Origin: Glutamicibacter sp. JC586
GTDB taxonomy: Bacteria; Actinomycetota; Actinomycetes; Actinomycetales; Micrococcaceae
NCBI RefSeq assembly: GCF_009805585.1
Contig: NZ_VHIN01000022.1
Location: forward strand, 494,741 to 558,740
Direction of reading: 5' to 3'
Length of the DNA: 64,000 bases
Numbering within the stretch: position 1 is the stretch's first letter; every line of letters begins with the position of its first letter. Below, in pieces: positions 17,186 to 26,239 of the stretch. The notes under the pieces were generated by a model. The model searched no databases. It was not told the DNA's origin and was given only the letters and a program-made list of their open reading frames with translations. The position numbers and the translations under genes are program-made.

Positions 17186-19178
17186 GCAAGAGCAGGCCCT
17201 AGAACTTCTTGAGGCCGCGGTAACTTCCATGGGTGGTGCCATGCGCACCGGCCAGCAGGAAATGGTCAAGCACGTAGTGACTGCCTTGGAAGACGAAGAA
17301 CATTTGCTAGTGCAGGCTGGCACCGGAACGGGTAAGTCCATGGGCTACCTGATTCCGGCGCTAGCTCATGCGCAAACTAGTGCTAAGCCAGTGATTGTCT
17401 CCACGGCAACCCTGGCTTTGCAGTCCCAGATTGTTGGACGTGATGTTCCGCGGTTGCTCGAATCGCTCAAGGGCAAGCTCTCGCGTCCCATGGACGTTGC
17501 TCTACTCAAGGGGCGCTCAAACTATCTATGCCAATATAAGCTCGGCGGCGGATACCCGGATGACGAGGGCACGTTATTCTCGATGGATGAGCCTGCAATT
17601 CCGGCAGGCACTACCTATTCACCGTTAGCTAGCGAAGTCATGAAGCTTCGTGACTGGGCAGACCGCACGGATACGGGAGACCGCGACGAACTGGTTCCCG
17701 GCGTTAGCGATAAGGCTTGGAAGCAAGTTTCGGTCTCGGCCATGGAATGTCTCGGATCCCAAAAGTGCCCCATGGCCGACGAATGCTTCTCTGAGATGGC
17801 TCGCGCTCGGGCCTCAGAAGCTGATGTCGTGATCACCAATCATGCCTTGTTGGCGGTCTCGGCTTTCGAAGGACTTTCGGTGCTTCCGGACTTCGAAGTT
17901 GCCATCATTGACGAGGCCCACGAACTACAAGACCGTGTGACCAGCTCCGTTTCTGGTGCGCTCTCAGCACGCATGGTGATGACAGCAGCCGGTGGTGCCA
18001 AGCGCCACTGCGGGGTCAACGTTGATGAGATGGTCAAAGCTGCCAACCGGTTGGAGAAGTCGTTGACCGGCATCCCTACGGGTTTGTTGGAACAGGGCCT
18101 CCGCGAAGACATGGGTATTGCCCTGAACGACATTGTTGAGCAGGCTCGACTGGTTTTGGCGTTGTCTAAGCCGGAAGCTAATGCACCGGCAGATGGTGGT
18201 CGGCAGACCGCACGTTCCCAAATGCAGGCGGTGATGGATGATGCCATTCGCATGCTCGAATCTGAAGAGCGCCGAGAAGTTCTCTATACGACCAGACCAC
18301 GCGAATTTATCGAAGGTCGTGGTTATGTTGAGGCCGAAGATTCGCAGCCAGCAACGCTGAATGTGGCTCCATTGTCGGTCGCGGGAAAACTACGGGAGGG
18401 ACTCTTCGACGGTCGTACCGTGGTGCTGACCAGCGCTACGTTGGCCATCGGGTCGCAGTTTGATGCGGTCGCAGGTTCCCTGGGCTTGATGGGTGCAGGA
18501 GCTCCAACATGGACCGGCGTGGATGTAGGTAGCCCCTTTGATTATCCGAAGCAGGGAATCCTCTACGTCGCCAAGCACCTGCCCAAGCCAGGTCGCCAGT
18601 TGGCAGCAGAAACGCTGGATGAGATCGAAGATCTCATCAAGGCTTCGGGCGGTGGAGCACTGGCGCTGTTCACTTCGAAACGCTCTGCCGAAGAAGCCGC
18701 AAGCATCCTGCGCGAAAAGCTCGACGTGGAAATTTTGTGTCAAGGCGAAGCGAGTATGAAATCGCTCGTTGAGCAGTTCGCTGCCGAACGGGATACCTGT
18801 CTGTTTGGCACCATGACGCTGTGGCAAGGTGTGGATGTTCCCGGTGACTCATGCCGCTTAGTCATTATCGACAAGATCCCGTTCCCTCGTCCCGATGATC
18901 CGATCTCTAAGGCACGAACTGAAGATGTCGCTAAGCATGGAGGTAATGGGTTCATGCAGGTCTCTGCGACTCATGCGGCGATTCGTCTGGCTCAGGGTGC
19001 AGGACGACTCATTCGTTCCGTTAATGACCGTGGTGTGGTCGCGATCCTAGATTCACGCATGGCCACCGCACGTTACGGGAGCTTCTTAAAAGCCACTTTG
19101 CCTCCCATGTGGCCAACGGTAGATAAAAAGGTGATTACCGGCGTACTGGAACGGCTCAAGCCCGAAGAGAAGAAGTAG
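17178..19178 (+). CDS. DinG/XPD-family ATP-dependent DNA helicase
   Basis: Superfamily-2 5'-3' helicase of the DinG/XPD type. Walker A AGTGTGKS is at residues 47-54 and the DEAH box at 245-248. Four cysteines that normally bind a 4Fe-4S cluster lie between motifs I and II (C118, C191, C197, C203). Motif VI appears as QGAGRLIRS. Length (666 residues) fits actinobacterial DinG-like proteins. It overlaps hflX by 8 bp and so is translationally coupled; I saw no LexA box of its own. A role in resolving R-loops or unusual DNA structures is inferred from family. Confidence 0.9.
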   Translation: MDKQEQALELLEAAVTSMGGAMRTGQQEMVKHVVTALEDEEHLLVQAGTGTGKSMGYLIPALAHAQTSAKPVIVSTATLALQSQIVGRDVPRLLESLKGKLSRPMDVALLKGRSNYLCQYKLGGGYPDDEGTLFSMDEPAIPAGTTYSPLASEVMKLRDWADRTDTGDRDELVPGVSDKAWKQVSVSAMECLGSQKCPMADECFSEMARARASEADVVITNHALLAVSAFEGLSVLPDFEVAIIDEAHELQDRVTSSVSGALSARMVMTAAGGAKRHCGVNVDEMVKAANRLEKSLTGIPTGLLEQGLREDMGIALNDIVEQARLVLALSKPEANAPADGGRQTARSQMQAVMDDAIRMLESEERREVLYTTRPREFIEGRGYVEAEDSQPATLNVAPLSVAGKLREGLFDGRTVVLTSATLAIGSQFDAVAGSLGLMGAGAPTWTGVDVGSPFDYPKQGILYVAKHLPKPGRQLAAETLDEIEDLIKASGGGALALFTSKRSAEEAASILREKLDVEILCQGEASMKSLVEQFAAERDTCLFGTMTLWQGVDVPGDSCRLVIIDKIPFPRPDDPISKARTEDVAKHGGNGFMQVSATHAAIRLAQGAGRLIRSVNDRGVVAILDSRMATARYGSFLKATLPPMWPTVDKKVITGVLERLKPEEKK

Positions 19179-19241
19179 CGCGTTGAACCGCCGGTGAGCC
19201 ATCTAGTCCTACAGCTCGTCGCTTGCTAGTGTCTGTGCCAG

Positions 19242-20330
19242 ATGGATGAACCACTTACTCCGGAAGGCATCATGGACTCTTGGAAAAACCTGTCTGCTCA
19301 GGCGGCCCAGGACACCCATCAACGCTTTGGACAACGCCTACTTGGCATACCCGGAACGTGGATAGGATTACCGTATAGTCGCCAGCATCGTCTGCGTGAT
19401 GGCAGCATGCTTAGCGATATCAACGGTATTTCCCACCCGCTACGGGAGTGGAACTATTGGTGGCAGGCCCATTACCTCGACGCGATCATCGATGATGGTT
19501 TGAGGTATCTTGGCGACGGCCAACGTGAGCAAGCTAAGCGTGAGCTTCGTCGGGCCAACGAGTTACTTCGCGGCATTCGCTTTCGAAATTTCGGGGTCTA
19601 TCCAAACTACTTTTTTGATGACATGGCATGGCTAGCTCTGGCCAGCCAACGTTTGGTCTCGTTCTCGCGCCAGTTGGAAGGTCGTAGTGCTCCGCAGGCC
19701 AAGCAGGCCATTTTGACTTTGCGCAAGCAACTGGCGGGTGCCATCGACGATGTTCTCGATGGTGGCATGTATTGGTCTCGTAAGCGAGATTTCAAGAATG
19801 CTCCAGCAAACGCACCAGCTGCGTTGTTCTTTGCTAGAAATGGCGAACGGGAACTGTCACGGGGTCTGCTCAGTTGGCTTCGGCTTAAACTGTTCAACAC
19901 TGAACGCGGATTGTATGTGGACGGGCTACGCCTCATTGCCACTGGACGCAAGGTTGAAGAAGCCGTGTATACCTACAATCAAGGGCCTGTGCTCGGAGCC
20001 TTACTTGAGCTGGGCACCGATGAGGATCTGGAACATGCAAGCATCCTGATTCATGCTTCGCAAAGGTTCTTGACTGATAGTTCGGGGGCTTTGGCGATGA
20101 ACGGTGGTGGAGATGGAAATCTCTTTGCCGGAATACTAAGCCGATACCTAGCGTTGGCAGCCAACGACATTCGGCTTGATGACTCAACACGAGCTGTGGC
20201 AAGCAAAATGATTGTGGACACGGCCCGTAGCATCGTAGATCAAGAGCCCCGAAGGCTGTCGGCAGCGGTGCAACGGTGGATGATCTTCAACTCGGCCGGC
20301 GCCTGCTCAGAAGGAGCAAGTACTGAATAA
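19242..20330 (+). CDS. Glycoside hydrolase family 76-like protein
   Basis: A 362-residue (alpha/alpha)6-barrel-type protein resembling GH76, whose characterised members are endo-alpha-1,6-mannanases. The diagnostic adjacent aspartates are D126-D127 in NYFFDDMAWL, and the substrate-cleft YTYNQGPVLGALLEL block follows. There is no signal peptide or lipobox, so it looks cytoplasmic, unlike fungal and Bacteroides enzymes. Related cytoplasmic proteins are common in actinobacteria, where the substrate is unknown. It sits between dinG and lexA, convergent with lexA, and shares the terminator at 20333-20372. Catalytic activity is inferred from the Asp pair only. Confidence 0.8.
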   Translation: MDEPLTPEGIMDSWKNLSAQAAQDTHQRFGQRLLGIPGTWIGLPYSRQHRLRDGSMLSDINGISHPLREWNYWWQAHYLDAIIDDGLRYLGDGQREQAKRELRRANELLRGIRFRNFGVYPNYFFDDMAWLALASQRLVSFSRQLEGRSAPQAKQAILTLRKQLAGAIDDVLDGGMYWSRKRDFKNAPANAPAALFFARNGERELSRGLLSWLRLKLFNTERGLYVDGLRLIATGRKVEEAVYTYNQGPVLGALLELGTDEDLEHASILIHASQRFLTDSSGALAMNGGGDGNLFAGILSRYLALAANDIRLDDSTRAVASKMIVDTARSIVDQEPRRLSAAVQRWMIFNSAGACSEGASTE

Positions 20331-20332
20331 AA

Positions 20333-20372
20333 ATTTGAGGGTCTGACGCCAGCTGGCATCAGACCCCCAAAT
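20333..20372 (-). terminator. Bidirectional terminator between the GH76-like gene and lexA
   Basis: A stem of GGGTCTGA/TCAGACCC extended by TTTG/CAAA across one mismatch encloses a smaller GCC/GGC stem. On the minus strand it is followed by TTTTTATT, so it should terminate lexA efficiently; on the plus strand the T-run is weak. Confidence 0.8.
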
Positions 20373-20382
20373 CTTGTTCGTA

Positions 20383-21102
20383 TTAGAGCGAACGCATGAC
20401 CGAAACTACTCGTCCCATAATCGTTGCTGCATCGCCAAGAATCGGTTCATAACGTGAGTTTTGCGGCAATAGCCAGGTGTGACCGTCACGTTGACGGAAG
20501 GTCTTTACCGTTGCTTCTTCGTCGAGAAGTGCTGCAACGATATCTCCATTATCAGCGTTCTGCTGGCGACGAACCACGACCCAGTCACCGTCGCAGATTG
20601 CGGCATCGACCATTGAGTCTCCAGAAACTTTGAGCATGAATAGCTCGCCGTGACCGACCAGCTGGCGAGGCAACGAGAAAACATCTTCAACGGACTGGTC
20701 AGCCAGGATCGGGCCACCAGCGGCGATCCGACCAACCAAAGGAACCATGGTGGTGTCGGCGGAGGTGCTGAGTTCGATAACTGTTGCATCTTCGGACGCC
20801 GTTGCCTCAGATACCTCGGGGGTTTCCGTATTTCCCTTATCATCGGCTAGCTGTAGGGGAAGCAGGATCTCCATTGCGCGTGGACGACGAGGATCGCGAC
20901 GGATGTAGCAGAGTTTTTCGAGCTGGCTCAGCTGGTGAGTAACGCTAGAGAGACTCTTGAGTCCGACTGAGTCGCCAATCTCACGCATTGATGGTGGATA
21001 GCCATTCTTTCCAATGGATCGCTGGATGGTTTCCAAGATCTTCTTTTGGCGAATCGTCAGCGAACGGGCATTCGATCGGGGAGTGCGTTGTGAAGCTGAC
21101 AT
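20383..21102 (-). CDS. lexA: SOS repressor LexA
   Basis: Self-cleaving repressor of the SOS regulon. The N-terminal winged helix-turn-helix (about residues 15-75, with [15 protein letters not shown]) is linked by a Thr/Glu-rich segment to the S24 peptidase domain. The cleavage bond is A128-G129 ([10 protein letters not shown]) and the catalytic dyad is S163 (GDSMVDAAI) and K200 (EATVKTF). The 239-residue length is usual for actinobacteria. Two LexA-like boxes lie in the 250-bp region shared with the divergent LysM gene, so autoregulation is expected. Confidence 0.97.
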   Translation of the reverse strand: MSASQRTPRSNARSLTIRQKKILETIQRSIGKNGYPPSMREIGDSVGLKSLSSVTHQLSQLEKLCYIRRDPRRPRAMEILLPLQLADDKGNTETPEVSEATASEDATVIELSTSADTTMVPLVGRIAAGGPILADQSVEDVFSLPRQLVGHGELFMLKVSGDSMVDAAICDGDWVVVRRQQNADNGDIVAALLDEEATVKTFRQRDGHTWLLPQNSRYEPILGDAATIMGRVVSVMRSL

Positions 21103-21288
21103 GAGATTTTGCCTTCCCTAGCAATTTTGCGAAAGTTCGTGAGTCCAAACTGTCGGAGCTAGATGGTGTGATGTTTTCATTGCTCGTCTACTTCGAAATC
21201 TTAGTAGATAAGTGGCGTTCTTTCAAAGATTTGTTCGAAAACTTCTGGACAAGTTTGATCAAGCTCTGTTAGAACAGATATACGAGAT

Positions 21289-21304
21289 TCGAATACGTCT
21301 TCGA
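21289..21304. promoter_or_regulatory. LexA-like box in the lexA/LysM intergenic region
   Basis: TCGAATACGTCTTCGA matches the SOS consensus TCGAAC-N4-GTTCGA at 10 of 12 positions and is itself part of the near-palindrome ATTCGAATACGTCTTCGAAT. It lies between the divergent lexA and LysM genes and can serve either promoter. Confidence 0.7.
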
Positions 21305-21314
21305 ATCTTCATCA

Positions 21315-21330
21315 TCGAACACAACTTCGC
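21315..21330. promoter_or_regulatory. Second LexA-like box upstream of the LysM gene
   Basis: TCGAACACAACTTCGC matches the SOS consensus at 10 of 12 positions and is centred 26 bp from the first box, about 23 bp before the LysM start codon. Two boxes in a shared lexA promoter region is the arrangement seen in several actinobacteria. Confidence 0.55.
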
Positions 21331-21352
21331 ATCAATCTAGTTCTGAGGAGAC

Positions 21353-21712
21353 ATGGTCATGGCAACTGTCGCGCTTGACTCAAATGAAACCAATTCGCCA
21401 ATGAAGATTCGTATCAACCGTCGCGGTTGGGCTGTTCTAATCGGGATTCCCGTTTTCGCCCTGACCGTCGCAGCTGCCTTCTACTTCTCAATGTTTGCTT
21501 CCGATGCGCACGCTTCATCTGAAGTTCCTTCTGGTGTTGAAACCGTTGACGTCACTGTCATTCCAGGTGACACCCTGTGGAGCCTGGCTCAGGAATATGC
21601 TCAGGGTTACGACGTTACTTCGGCAGTTAGCCACATCTCCGAGCTGAATTCGCTTGAAGGTACCGAGATTCACGTTGGCGACTCGCTGTCGATTCCAGTG
21701 ATAGCTGGCTAA
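21353..21712 (+). CDS. LysM-domain membrane protein divergent from lexA (candidate SOS division inhibitor)
   Basis: A 119-residue protein with a short cytoplasmic N-terminus, one membrane segment (about residues 28-50) and an external LysM domain (about 65-117, with VIPGDTLWSLAQEYA and IHVGDSLSIPV). Architecture and position next to lexA match the actinobacterial group that includes Mycobacterium Rv2719c/ChiZ and Corynebacterium DivS, SOS-induced suppressors of cell division. GAGGAG lies just before the ATG, and two LexA-like boxes lie upstream. The role is inferred from context and architecture; sequence similarity outside LysM cannot be judged here. Confidence 0.82.
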   Translation: MVMATVALDSNETNSPMKIRINRRGWAVLIGIPVFALTVAAAFYFSMFASDAHASSEVPSGVETVDVTVIPGDTLWSLAQEYAQGYDVTSAVSHISELNSLEGTEIHVGDSLSIPVIAG

Positions 21713-21793
21713 AGATCGAAACCGGCCGAGGGATTGTTACCTTGGTCCGTAGCGGATTCACCGCCCAAGCCCGTGCACACGTAGACTTGTTGC

Positions 21794-22900
21794 GTGAATG
21801 ACCGCAGTGAACTTTTGAGTCAGCTGCCCTTGCGTGAGAATCTCCGCGGGCTATCCCCATATGGCGCACCACAAATTGATGTGCCCATTCAGCTGAACGT
21901 CAATGAGAACACCCATCCGCTACCAACAACGGTTGTGGAAGCCATCGCACAAGAAGTCGCTAAAGCCGCGACAAGTCTTAATCGATATCCCGATCGCGAA
22001 TTTACTGAACTTCGCGAACTACTCGCCGACTATCTCGGACACGGTCTGTCGACCGACAATATTTGGGCTGCGAATGGATCCAATGAGATCCTGCAGCAAA
22101 TCCTGCAAGCTTTTGGTGGTCCCGGCCGTAGCCTGATGAGCTTCGGACCAACGTATTCGATGTATCCACTGCTGGCTAGCGGAACCGACACCGCCTATAT
22201 TGCCGGAAAGCGCGCTGAGGACTTCACCCTCTCGGCCGAGTCAGCAGCAGAGCAGGTTCGCAAAAACAAACCGAACATCGTTTTCCTTTGTTCTCCCAAT
22301 AATCCCACGGGCACCGCGCTTGGGCTCGACGTCATCACCGAAGTGTATGACGCCATGAGTGAGCACAATGGCGTGGTTATCGTGGACGAAGCTTACGCCG
22401 AGTTTTCCCTTGCCAACACTAAATCGGCCCTCACCTTGCTTGAAGGTAGGCAGCGCCTGATCGTCTCTCGAACGATGTCCAAGGCTTTTGGGCTAGCCGG
22501 TGCCCGAGTGGGCTACTTGGCGGCCGCACCGGAGGTAACCGACGCAATTCGTTTGGTTCGGTTGCCGTATCACCTGTCTGCAGTCACCCAAGCAACGGCC
22601 ATAGCCGCGTTGAAAAACATTGAATTGCTGCTTGCCCAAGTTGAAGACATCAAAACTCAACGTGACCGGATCGTTGAAAGACTAAAGTCCTTGGGGCTCA
22701 AGCCTTCTGTCTCAGATTCCAACTTCGTCTTCTTCGGCGGATTGGAAGATCCTCACGCGATCTGGGAGGGCTTGCTAGAAGCTGGCATCATTGTCCGAGA
22801 CAATGGAATCCCGGGTACGTTGCGTGTGACCGCCGGTACCGAATCAGAAACTACAGCATTCCTGGATCGTCTGGCCGAACTGCTCGGCGCGGACAAATAA
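21794..22900 (+). CDS. hisC: Histidinol-phosphate aminotransferase
   Basis: PLP-dependent fold-I aminotransferase converting imidazole acetol phosphate and glutamate to histidinol phosphate. The 368-residue protein shows the class-II aminotransferase N-terminus ([11 protein letters not shown]), the NNPTGT block, the VDEAYAEF segment, and the PLP-binding lysine K230 in [17 protein letters not shown]. Start is a GTG. It is the first his gene here; hisD, which often precedes hisC in relatives, is absent from the window. hisB follows after 22 bp. Confidence 0.94.
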   Translation: MNDRSELLSQLPLRENLRGLSPYGAPQIDVPIQLNVNENTHPLPTTVVEAIAQEVAKAATSLNRYPDREFTELRELLADYLGHGLSTDNIWAANGSNEILQQILQAFGGPGRSLMSFGPTYSMYPLLASGTDTAYIAGKRAEDFTLSAESAAEQVRKNKPNIVFLCSPNNPTGTALGLDVITEVYDAMSEHNGVVIVDEAYAEFSLANTKSALTLLEGRQRLIVSRTMSKAFGLAGARVGYLAAAPEVTDAIRLVRLPYHLSAVTQATAIAALKNIELLLAQVEDIKTQRDRIVERLKSLGLKPSVSDSNFVFFGGLEDPHAIWEGLLEAGIIVRDNGIPGTLRVTAGTESETTAFLDRLAELLGADK

Positions 22901-22922
22901 ACAGGAACGAGCGAAGGAAGAC

Positions 22923-23543
22923 ATGTCTGCCGAATTGATTGGCGCACGTCGCGCCCGCATGGAACGCGTCACCAGCGAATCGTCCATCTTTGTTGAGCTA
23001 GATCTCGACGGAACTGGCGTCTCGGATATCAGCACCTCGGTGCCGTTCTACGACCATATGCTGACCGCGTTGTCCAAGCATTCGCTCATCGACCTCACCG
23101 TTCGCGCCACTGGCGATACCCACATCGATGTACACCACACCGTTGAGGACACCGCCATTACCATCGGTGAAGTTCTGCGCGTTGCCCTCGGCAATAAAGC
23201 TGGAATTCGCCGCTTCGGCACATCCTACGCTCCGTTGGACGAGGCCCTATCGCGCTCCGTAGTAGATGTTTCAGGTCGTCCATATCTGGTCCATTCAGGT
23301 GAGCCAGCAGGTCAGGAGTACCACTTGATTGGCGGACACTTCACCGGTTCGATGACCCGCCACGTTTTTGAAGCCATTACATTCCACGCCCAGATCTGCG
23401 CGCACATTGAGGTCCTCTCCGGCCGCGACCCGCACCATATCGTTGAAGCTCAATTCAAATCCTTTGCCCGTGCGTTGCGTGAAGCAGTCGAATTTGATGA
23501 GCGCATGGGCGACAAGATTCCATCCACGAAGGGCGCACTGTAA
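22923..23543 (+). CDS. hisB: Imidazoleglycerol-phosphate dehydratase
   Basis: Monofunctional Mn-dependent dehydratase of the sixth step of histidine synthesis (206 residues; no phosphatase domain, as usual outside enterobacteria). The duplicated histidine-rich metal motifs are present: [11 protein letters not shown] in the first half and the later [13 protein letters not shown] block, with [17 protein letters not shown] near the end. It is preceded by GAAGGA and abuts hisH directly with no intergenic base. Confidence 0.96.
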   Translation: MSAELIGARRARMERVTSESSIFVELDLDGTGVSDISTSVPFYDHMLTALSKHSLIDLTVRATGDTHIDVHHTVEDTAITIGEVLRVALGNKAGIRRFGTSYAPLDEALSRSVVDVSGRPYLVHSGEPAGQEYHLIGGHFTGSMTRHVFEAITFHAQICAHIEVLSGRDPHHIVEAQFKSFARALREAVEFDERMGDKIPSTKGAL

Positions 23544-24179
23544 GTGGCAAAGAAGAATGTAGTAGTGCTCGACTACGGTTCGGGCAATGTTCGGTCGGCT
23601 GTTCGCGCGCTCGAAGCTGCAGGTGCAGAAGTTGAGCTCACCGCAGATCCGAAAAAAATTGTCGCCGCAGACGGTCTGGTTGTTCCCGGTGTCGGCGCTT
23701 ACGCCTCGGTGATGGAACAGCTGAAGGCTACCGGAGCGTTGCGCTGGATCGGAAGCCGAATTGCCGGTGGCAAGGCCGTCTTGGGTATCTGCGTCGGTCA
23801 CCAAGTCTTCTTTGAAGAAGGCGTGGAACACGGAGTGAAAACCGAAGGCATCGGTGAATGGCCAGGAACGGTTGAGCGTCTCAAATCGGACGTTATCCCG
23901 CACATGGGATGGAACACCGTTCAGCCTCCAGAGGGCAGTAAATTGTTCGCTGGTGTCGAGAACGAGCGATTCTATTTTGTTCACTCATATGCCGTGCAGA
24001 AGTGGGAATTTGACGTCACGCAACCAGCGATGACCCCTCCACAAGTCACATGGAGTACCCACGGAACTCCATTTGTCGCCGCAGTGGAGAACGGGCCACT
24101 TTCAGCTGTGCAGTTCCACCCTGAGAAATCAGGCGAAGCCGGCGCTAAACTGCTGCGCAACTGGTTGGACACCCTGTAA
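23544..24179 (+). CDS. hisH: Imidazole glycerol phosphate synthase, glutaminase subunit
   Basis: Class-I glutamine amidotransferase that feeds ammonia to HisF. The catalytic Cys is C83 in [10 protein letters not shown], and the His-Glu pair is in [12 protein letters not shown] near the C-terminus. Residue after the nucleophile elbow is His rather than the more common Met, a tolerated variation. GTG start immediately after the hisB stop indicates coupled translation. Its partner hisF is not in this window. Confidence 0.95.
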   Translation: MAKKNVVVLDYGSGNVRSAVRALEAAGAEVELTADPKKIVAADGLVVPGVGAYASVMEQLKATGALRWIGSRIAGGKAVLGICVGHQVFFEEGVEHGVKTEGIGEWPGTVERLKSDVIPHMGWNTVQPPEGSKLFAGVENERFYFVHSYAVQKWEFDVTQPAMTPPQVTWSTHGTPFVAAVENGPLSAVQFHPEKSGEAGAKLLRNWLDTL

Positions 24180-24181
24180 AT

Positions 24182-24331
24182 ATGTGGACTATCGTGCTTG
24201 GGTTCGTTGGCGCTTTCCTTGCCGGAGGAGCCATTTCGCTCAAAAGCCAAAAAGCCCATATCTCATGGGTGATCGCACTCTGGGTACTCGCGGGCATGAG
24301 CCTGATCGCCGCGTGGGTGCTGACACTTTAG
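24182..24331 (+). CDS. 49-residue membrane peptide between hisH and priA
   Basis: A short frame starting 2 bp after the hisH stop and ending 27 bp before priA. The product M-W-T-I-V-L-G-F-V-G... has two hydrophobic stretches (about residues 3-20 and 28-48) split by a basic hinge (LKSQKAHIS), so it is probably a two-pass membrane peptide. It is embedded in the his operon with coupling-type spacing, and I believe a similar small membrane gene sits here in related Micrococcaceae. No function can be assigned. Confidence 0.6.
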   Translation: MWTIVLGFVGAFLAGGAISLKSQKAHISWVIALWVLAGMSLIAAWVLTL

Positions 24332-24358
24332 AATTTTCGTTACTTCACTAAGGACATT

Positions 24359-25096
24359 ATGAGCGAGCAACCAATCCTCGAATTGTTACCTGCGGTAGAT
24401 ATCGCCGGCGGGCAGGCAGTACGCCTGGTGCAGGGCGAAGCGGGATCCGAGACTGGCTACGGTGACCCATTAGAAGCAGCCCTTTCTTGGCAGAACGCTG
24501 GGGCTCAATGGCTTCATCTGGTAGACCTAGACGCAGCCTTCGACCGCGGTAGCAACGTCGAGATCGTCCAGCGCATTGCGCAGGAATTGAATATTAAGGT
24601 CGAGCTCTCGGGTGGTATCCGCGATGATGCCTCGTTGGATCGTGCGTTGGAGTTTGGAGCCACACGCGTAAATCTAGGCACCGCGGCTCTAGAAAACCCA
24701 GAGTGGACCAAGGCTGCCATTGCCCGGCACGGCGACAAGATTGCGGTGGGCATGGACGTTCGCGGAACTACGCTGTCCGGACACGGCTGGACCAAAGACG
24801 GCGGAGATCTCTGGGAAGTACTGGCACGCTTGGAAGATGCCGGATGCGCTCGATACGTCGTCACCGACGTGACCAAGGACGGCACATTGCGCGGACCAAA
24901 CGTTGAATTACTGCGTGAAATTGCCACAAAGACTAGCAAGCCAGTGGTGGCTTCGGGTGGAATCTCATCGCTTGAGGACCTGCGCGTGCTTCGTGAACTC
25001 GTTCCTGAAGGAATCGAAGGCGCCATTATGGGCAAGGCTTTGTACTCAGGTCAGTTCACGCTTCAAGAAGCGCTGGATGTAGCAGGTCGCCACTAA
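24359..25096 (+). CDS. priA: Phosphoribosyl isomerase A (HisA/PriA)
   Basis: (beta/alpha)8-barrel isomerase acting on ProFAR in histidine synthesis; actinobacterial PriA also performs the TrpF reaction of tryptophan synthesis. The 245-residue protein has the catalytic Asp at residue 14 in [15 protein letters not shown] and the second catalytic Asp in [15 protein letters not shown], with phosphate loops GGIRD and ASGGISS. The bifunctional assignment is from the lineage, not from a residue unique to this copy. It closes the operon; the terminator at 25114-25157 follows. Confidence 0.93.
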   Translation: MSEQPILELLPAVDIAGGQAVRLVQGEAGSETGYGDPLEAALSWQNAGAQWLHLVDLDAAFDRGSNVEIVQRIAQELNIKVELSGGIRDDASLDRALEFGATRVNLGTAALENPEWTKAAIARHGDKIAVGMDVRGTTLSGHGWTKDGGDLWEVLARLEDAGCARYVVTDVTKDGTLRGPNVELLREIATKTSKPVVASGGISSLEDLRVLRELVPEGIEGAIMGKALYSGQFTLQEALDVAGRH

Positions 25097-25113
25097 CGAC
25101 TACGGCACAGCCT

Positions 25114-25157
25114 AATTGACGGTTTGAAAGCATTGGCTTTCAAACCGTCAATTTTTT
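25114..25157 (+). terminator. Strong intrinsic terminator of the his operon
   Basis: A perfect 18-bp stem, AATTGACGGTTTGAAAGC (25114-25131) with its complement at 25136-25153, an ATTG loop and a following T-run make a textbook Rho-independent terminator. Between here and the next gene (25318) I see only a possible 19-codon frame overlapping the next start. Confidence 0.92.
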
Positions 25158-25317
25158 GTTCTGAAACATGACACCTTAACACCCAAGGATGAGTCCGGGA
25201 CTAGGTAGTGAATCCCGCGAAAATTTTCTGAAGCCAATCACTCGTGGTGTTCAAACTCATGAGTGAAGAAGCAGAAGACCCCTGCAACAACATCGATTCC
25301 CCAGTTAGCATGGAGTA

Positions 25318-26199
25318 ATGAGTACGGAGCACAACGAGTCAGCACCTCAACGCCATCTGCCAGGACATATCGTCGCAGCGTTGGCGCAGGCTGGTTCACC
25401 TGCAGACTCTGCAGGTCAGAGTTGGGATGGGCGAGACCTCAGCGGCGAGGGCAACCCGTTGCACAACTTTGACAAAGATGACGGTAGCGCCGACTTGAAG
25501 GTCATGAACGCACTCTCAGAGTTACGCGCAGGGCGTGGTTCCGAGGCTGAAGTACATCAGGCCATGGCCACCGCACGAGTATTTATCGCGGTTGTGGCCC
25601 AGCTCGGCAAAGAAGCAATGGGGGAGCATGGCTTCGCTGCCGATAAAGAAGCCGACATGGCGTTAGTGAAAATCAAGGCTCCGGATGGTCGCATGGCTCT
25701 GCCGATTTTCACTACGGTTGAGCGACTGCAGGCTTGGCACAAAGAAGCTCGACCCGTTGCTGTGTTTGCCCCTAGAGCCGCGCTATCGGCGGCAAGCGAA
25801 GAATGCCAACTCTTGGTTCTAGATCCAGGAAGCGATTTTACGTTTGTCCTTCGACGACCAGGGGTCTGGAACCTGGCCAAACAGATCCAGTGGATTCCGA
25901 GCTATCAGAATCAGCAGATCGCGGACCTAGTCCACAATGCCACGGAAGGTTTCACCCAACTACAAGCCGTGAAATTGGCTCCGGGCAGGGGAGTAGGGTC
26001 ACGAACCAAGGATGGCCAGGTCGTTCTTGGCGGTGGCTCCGGACCAGAACTCAATTTGCAGTTTGTATTTGCACCAAAAACTCCACCGAACCAAGCGCAG
26101 GAAATTACCCGCGCTATCCAGGGACGACTATCCCAAATGACAGAATTCACCGAAGCAGTGGATTCATTAGAACTAAGTTTGCACAGCGCGCCTAGCTAA
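25318..26199 (+). CDS. SseB family protein
   Basis: A 293-residue soluble protein with an SseB N-terminal-type domain (about residues 60-165: VFIAVVAQLG, DMALVKIKAPDGRMALPIFTTVE, ARPVAVFAPRAA). The C-terminal half resembles the SseB C-terminal domain. In enterobacteria SseB is linked to serine sensitivity and type III secretion; in actinobacteria the family is of unknown function. It lies alone after the his terminator, upstream of an MFS gene on the same strand (40-bp gap). Confidence 0.8.
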   Translation: MSTEHNESAPQRHLPGHIVAALAQAGSPADSAGQSWDGRDLSGEGNPLHNFDKDDGSADLKVMNALSELRAGRGSEAEVHQAMATARVFIAVVAQLGKEAMGEHGFAADKEADMALVKIKAPDGRMALPIFTTVERLQAWHKEARPVAVFAPRAALSAASEECQLLVLDPGSDFTFVLRRPGVWNLAKQIQWIPSYQNQQIADLVHNATEGFTQLQAVKLAPGRGVGSRTKDGQVVLGGGSGPELNLQFVFAPKTPPNQAQEITRAIQGRLSQMTEFTEAVDSLELSLHSAPS

Positions 26200-26239
26200 A
26201 CTCGGCGGGCTCCTTATCTAGTAAAGGAACACTTCGGGC

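Noticed and set aside
25259..25318. A 19-codon frame overlapping the SseB start as TAATG
   Set aside because: The overlap is suggestive of coupling, but there is no ribosome-binding site and the length is within chance.
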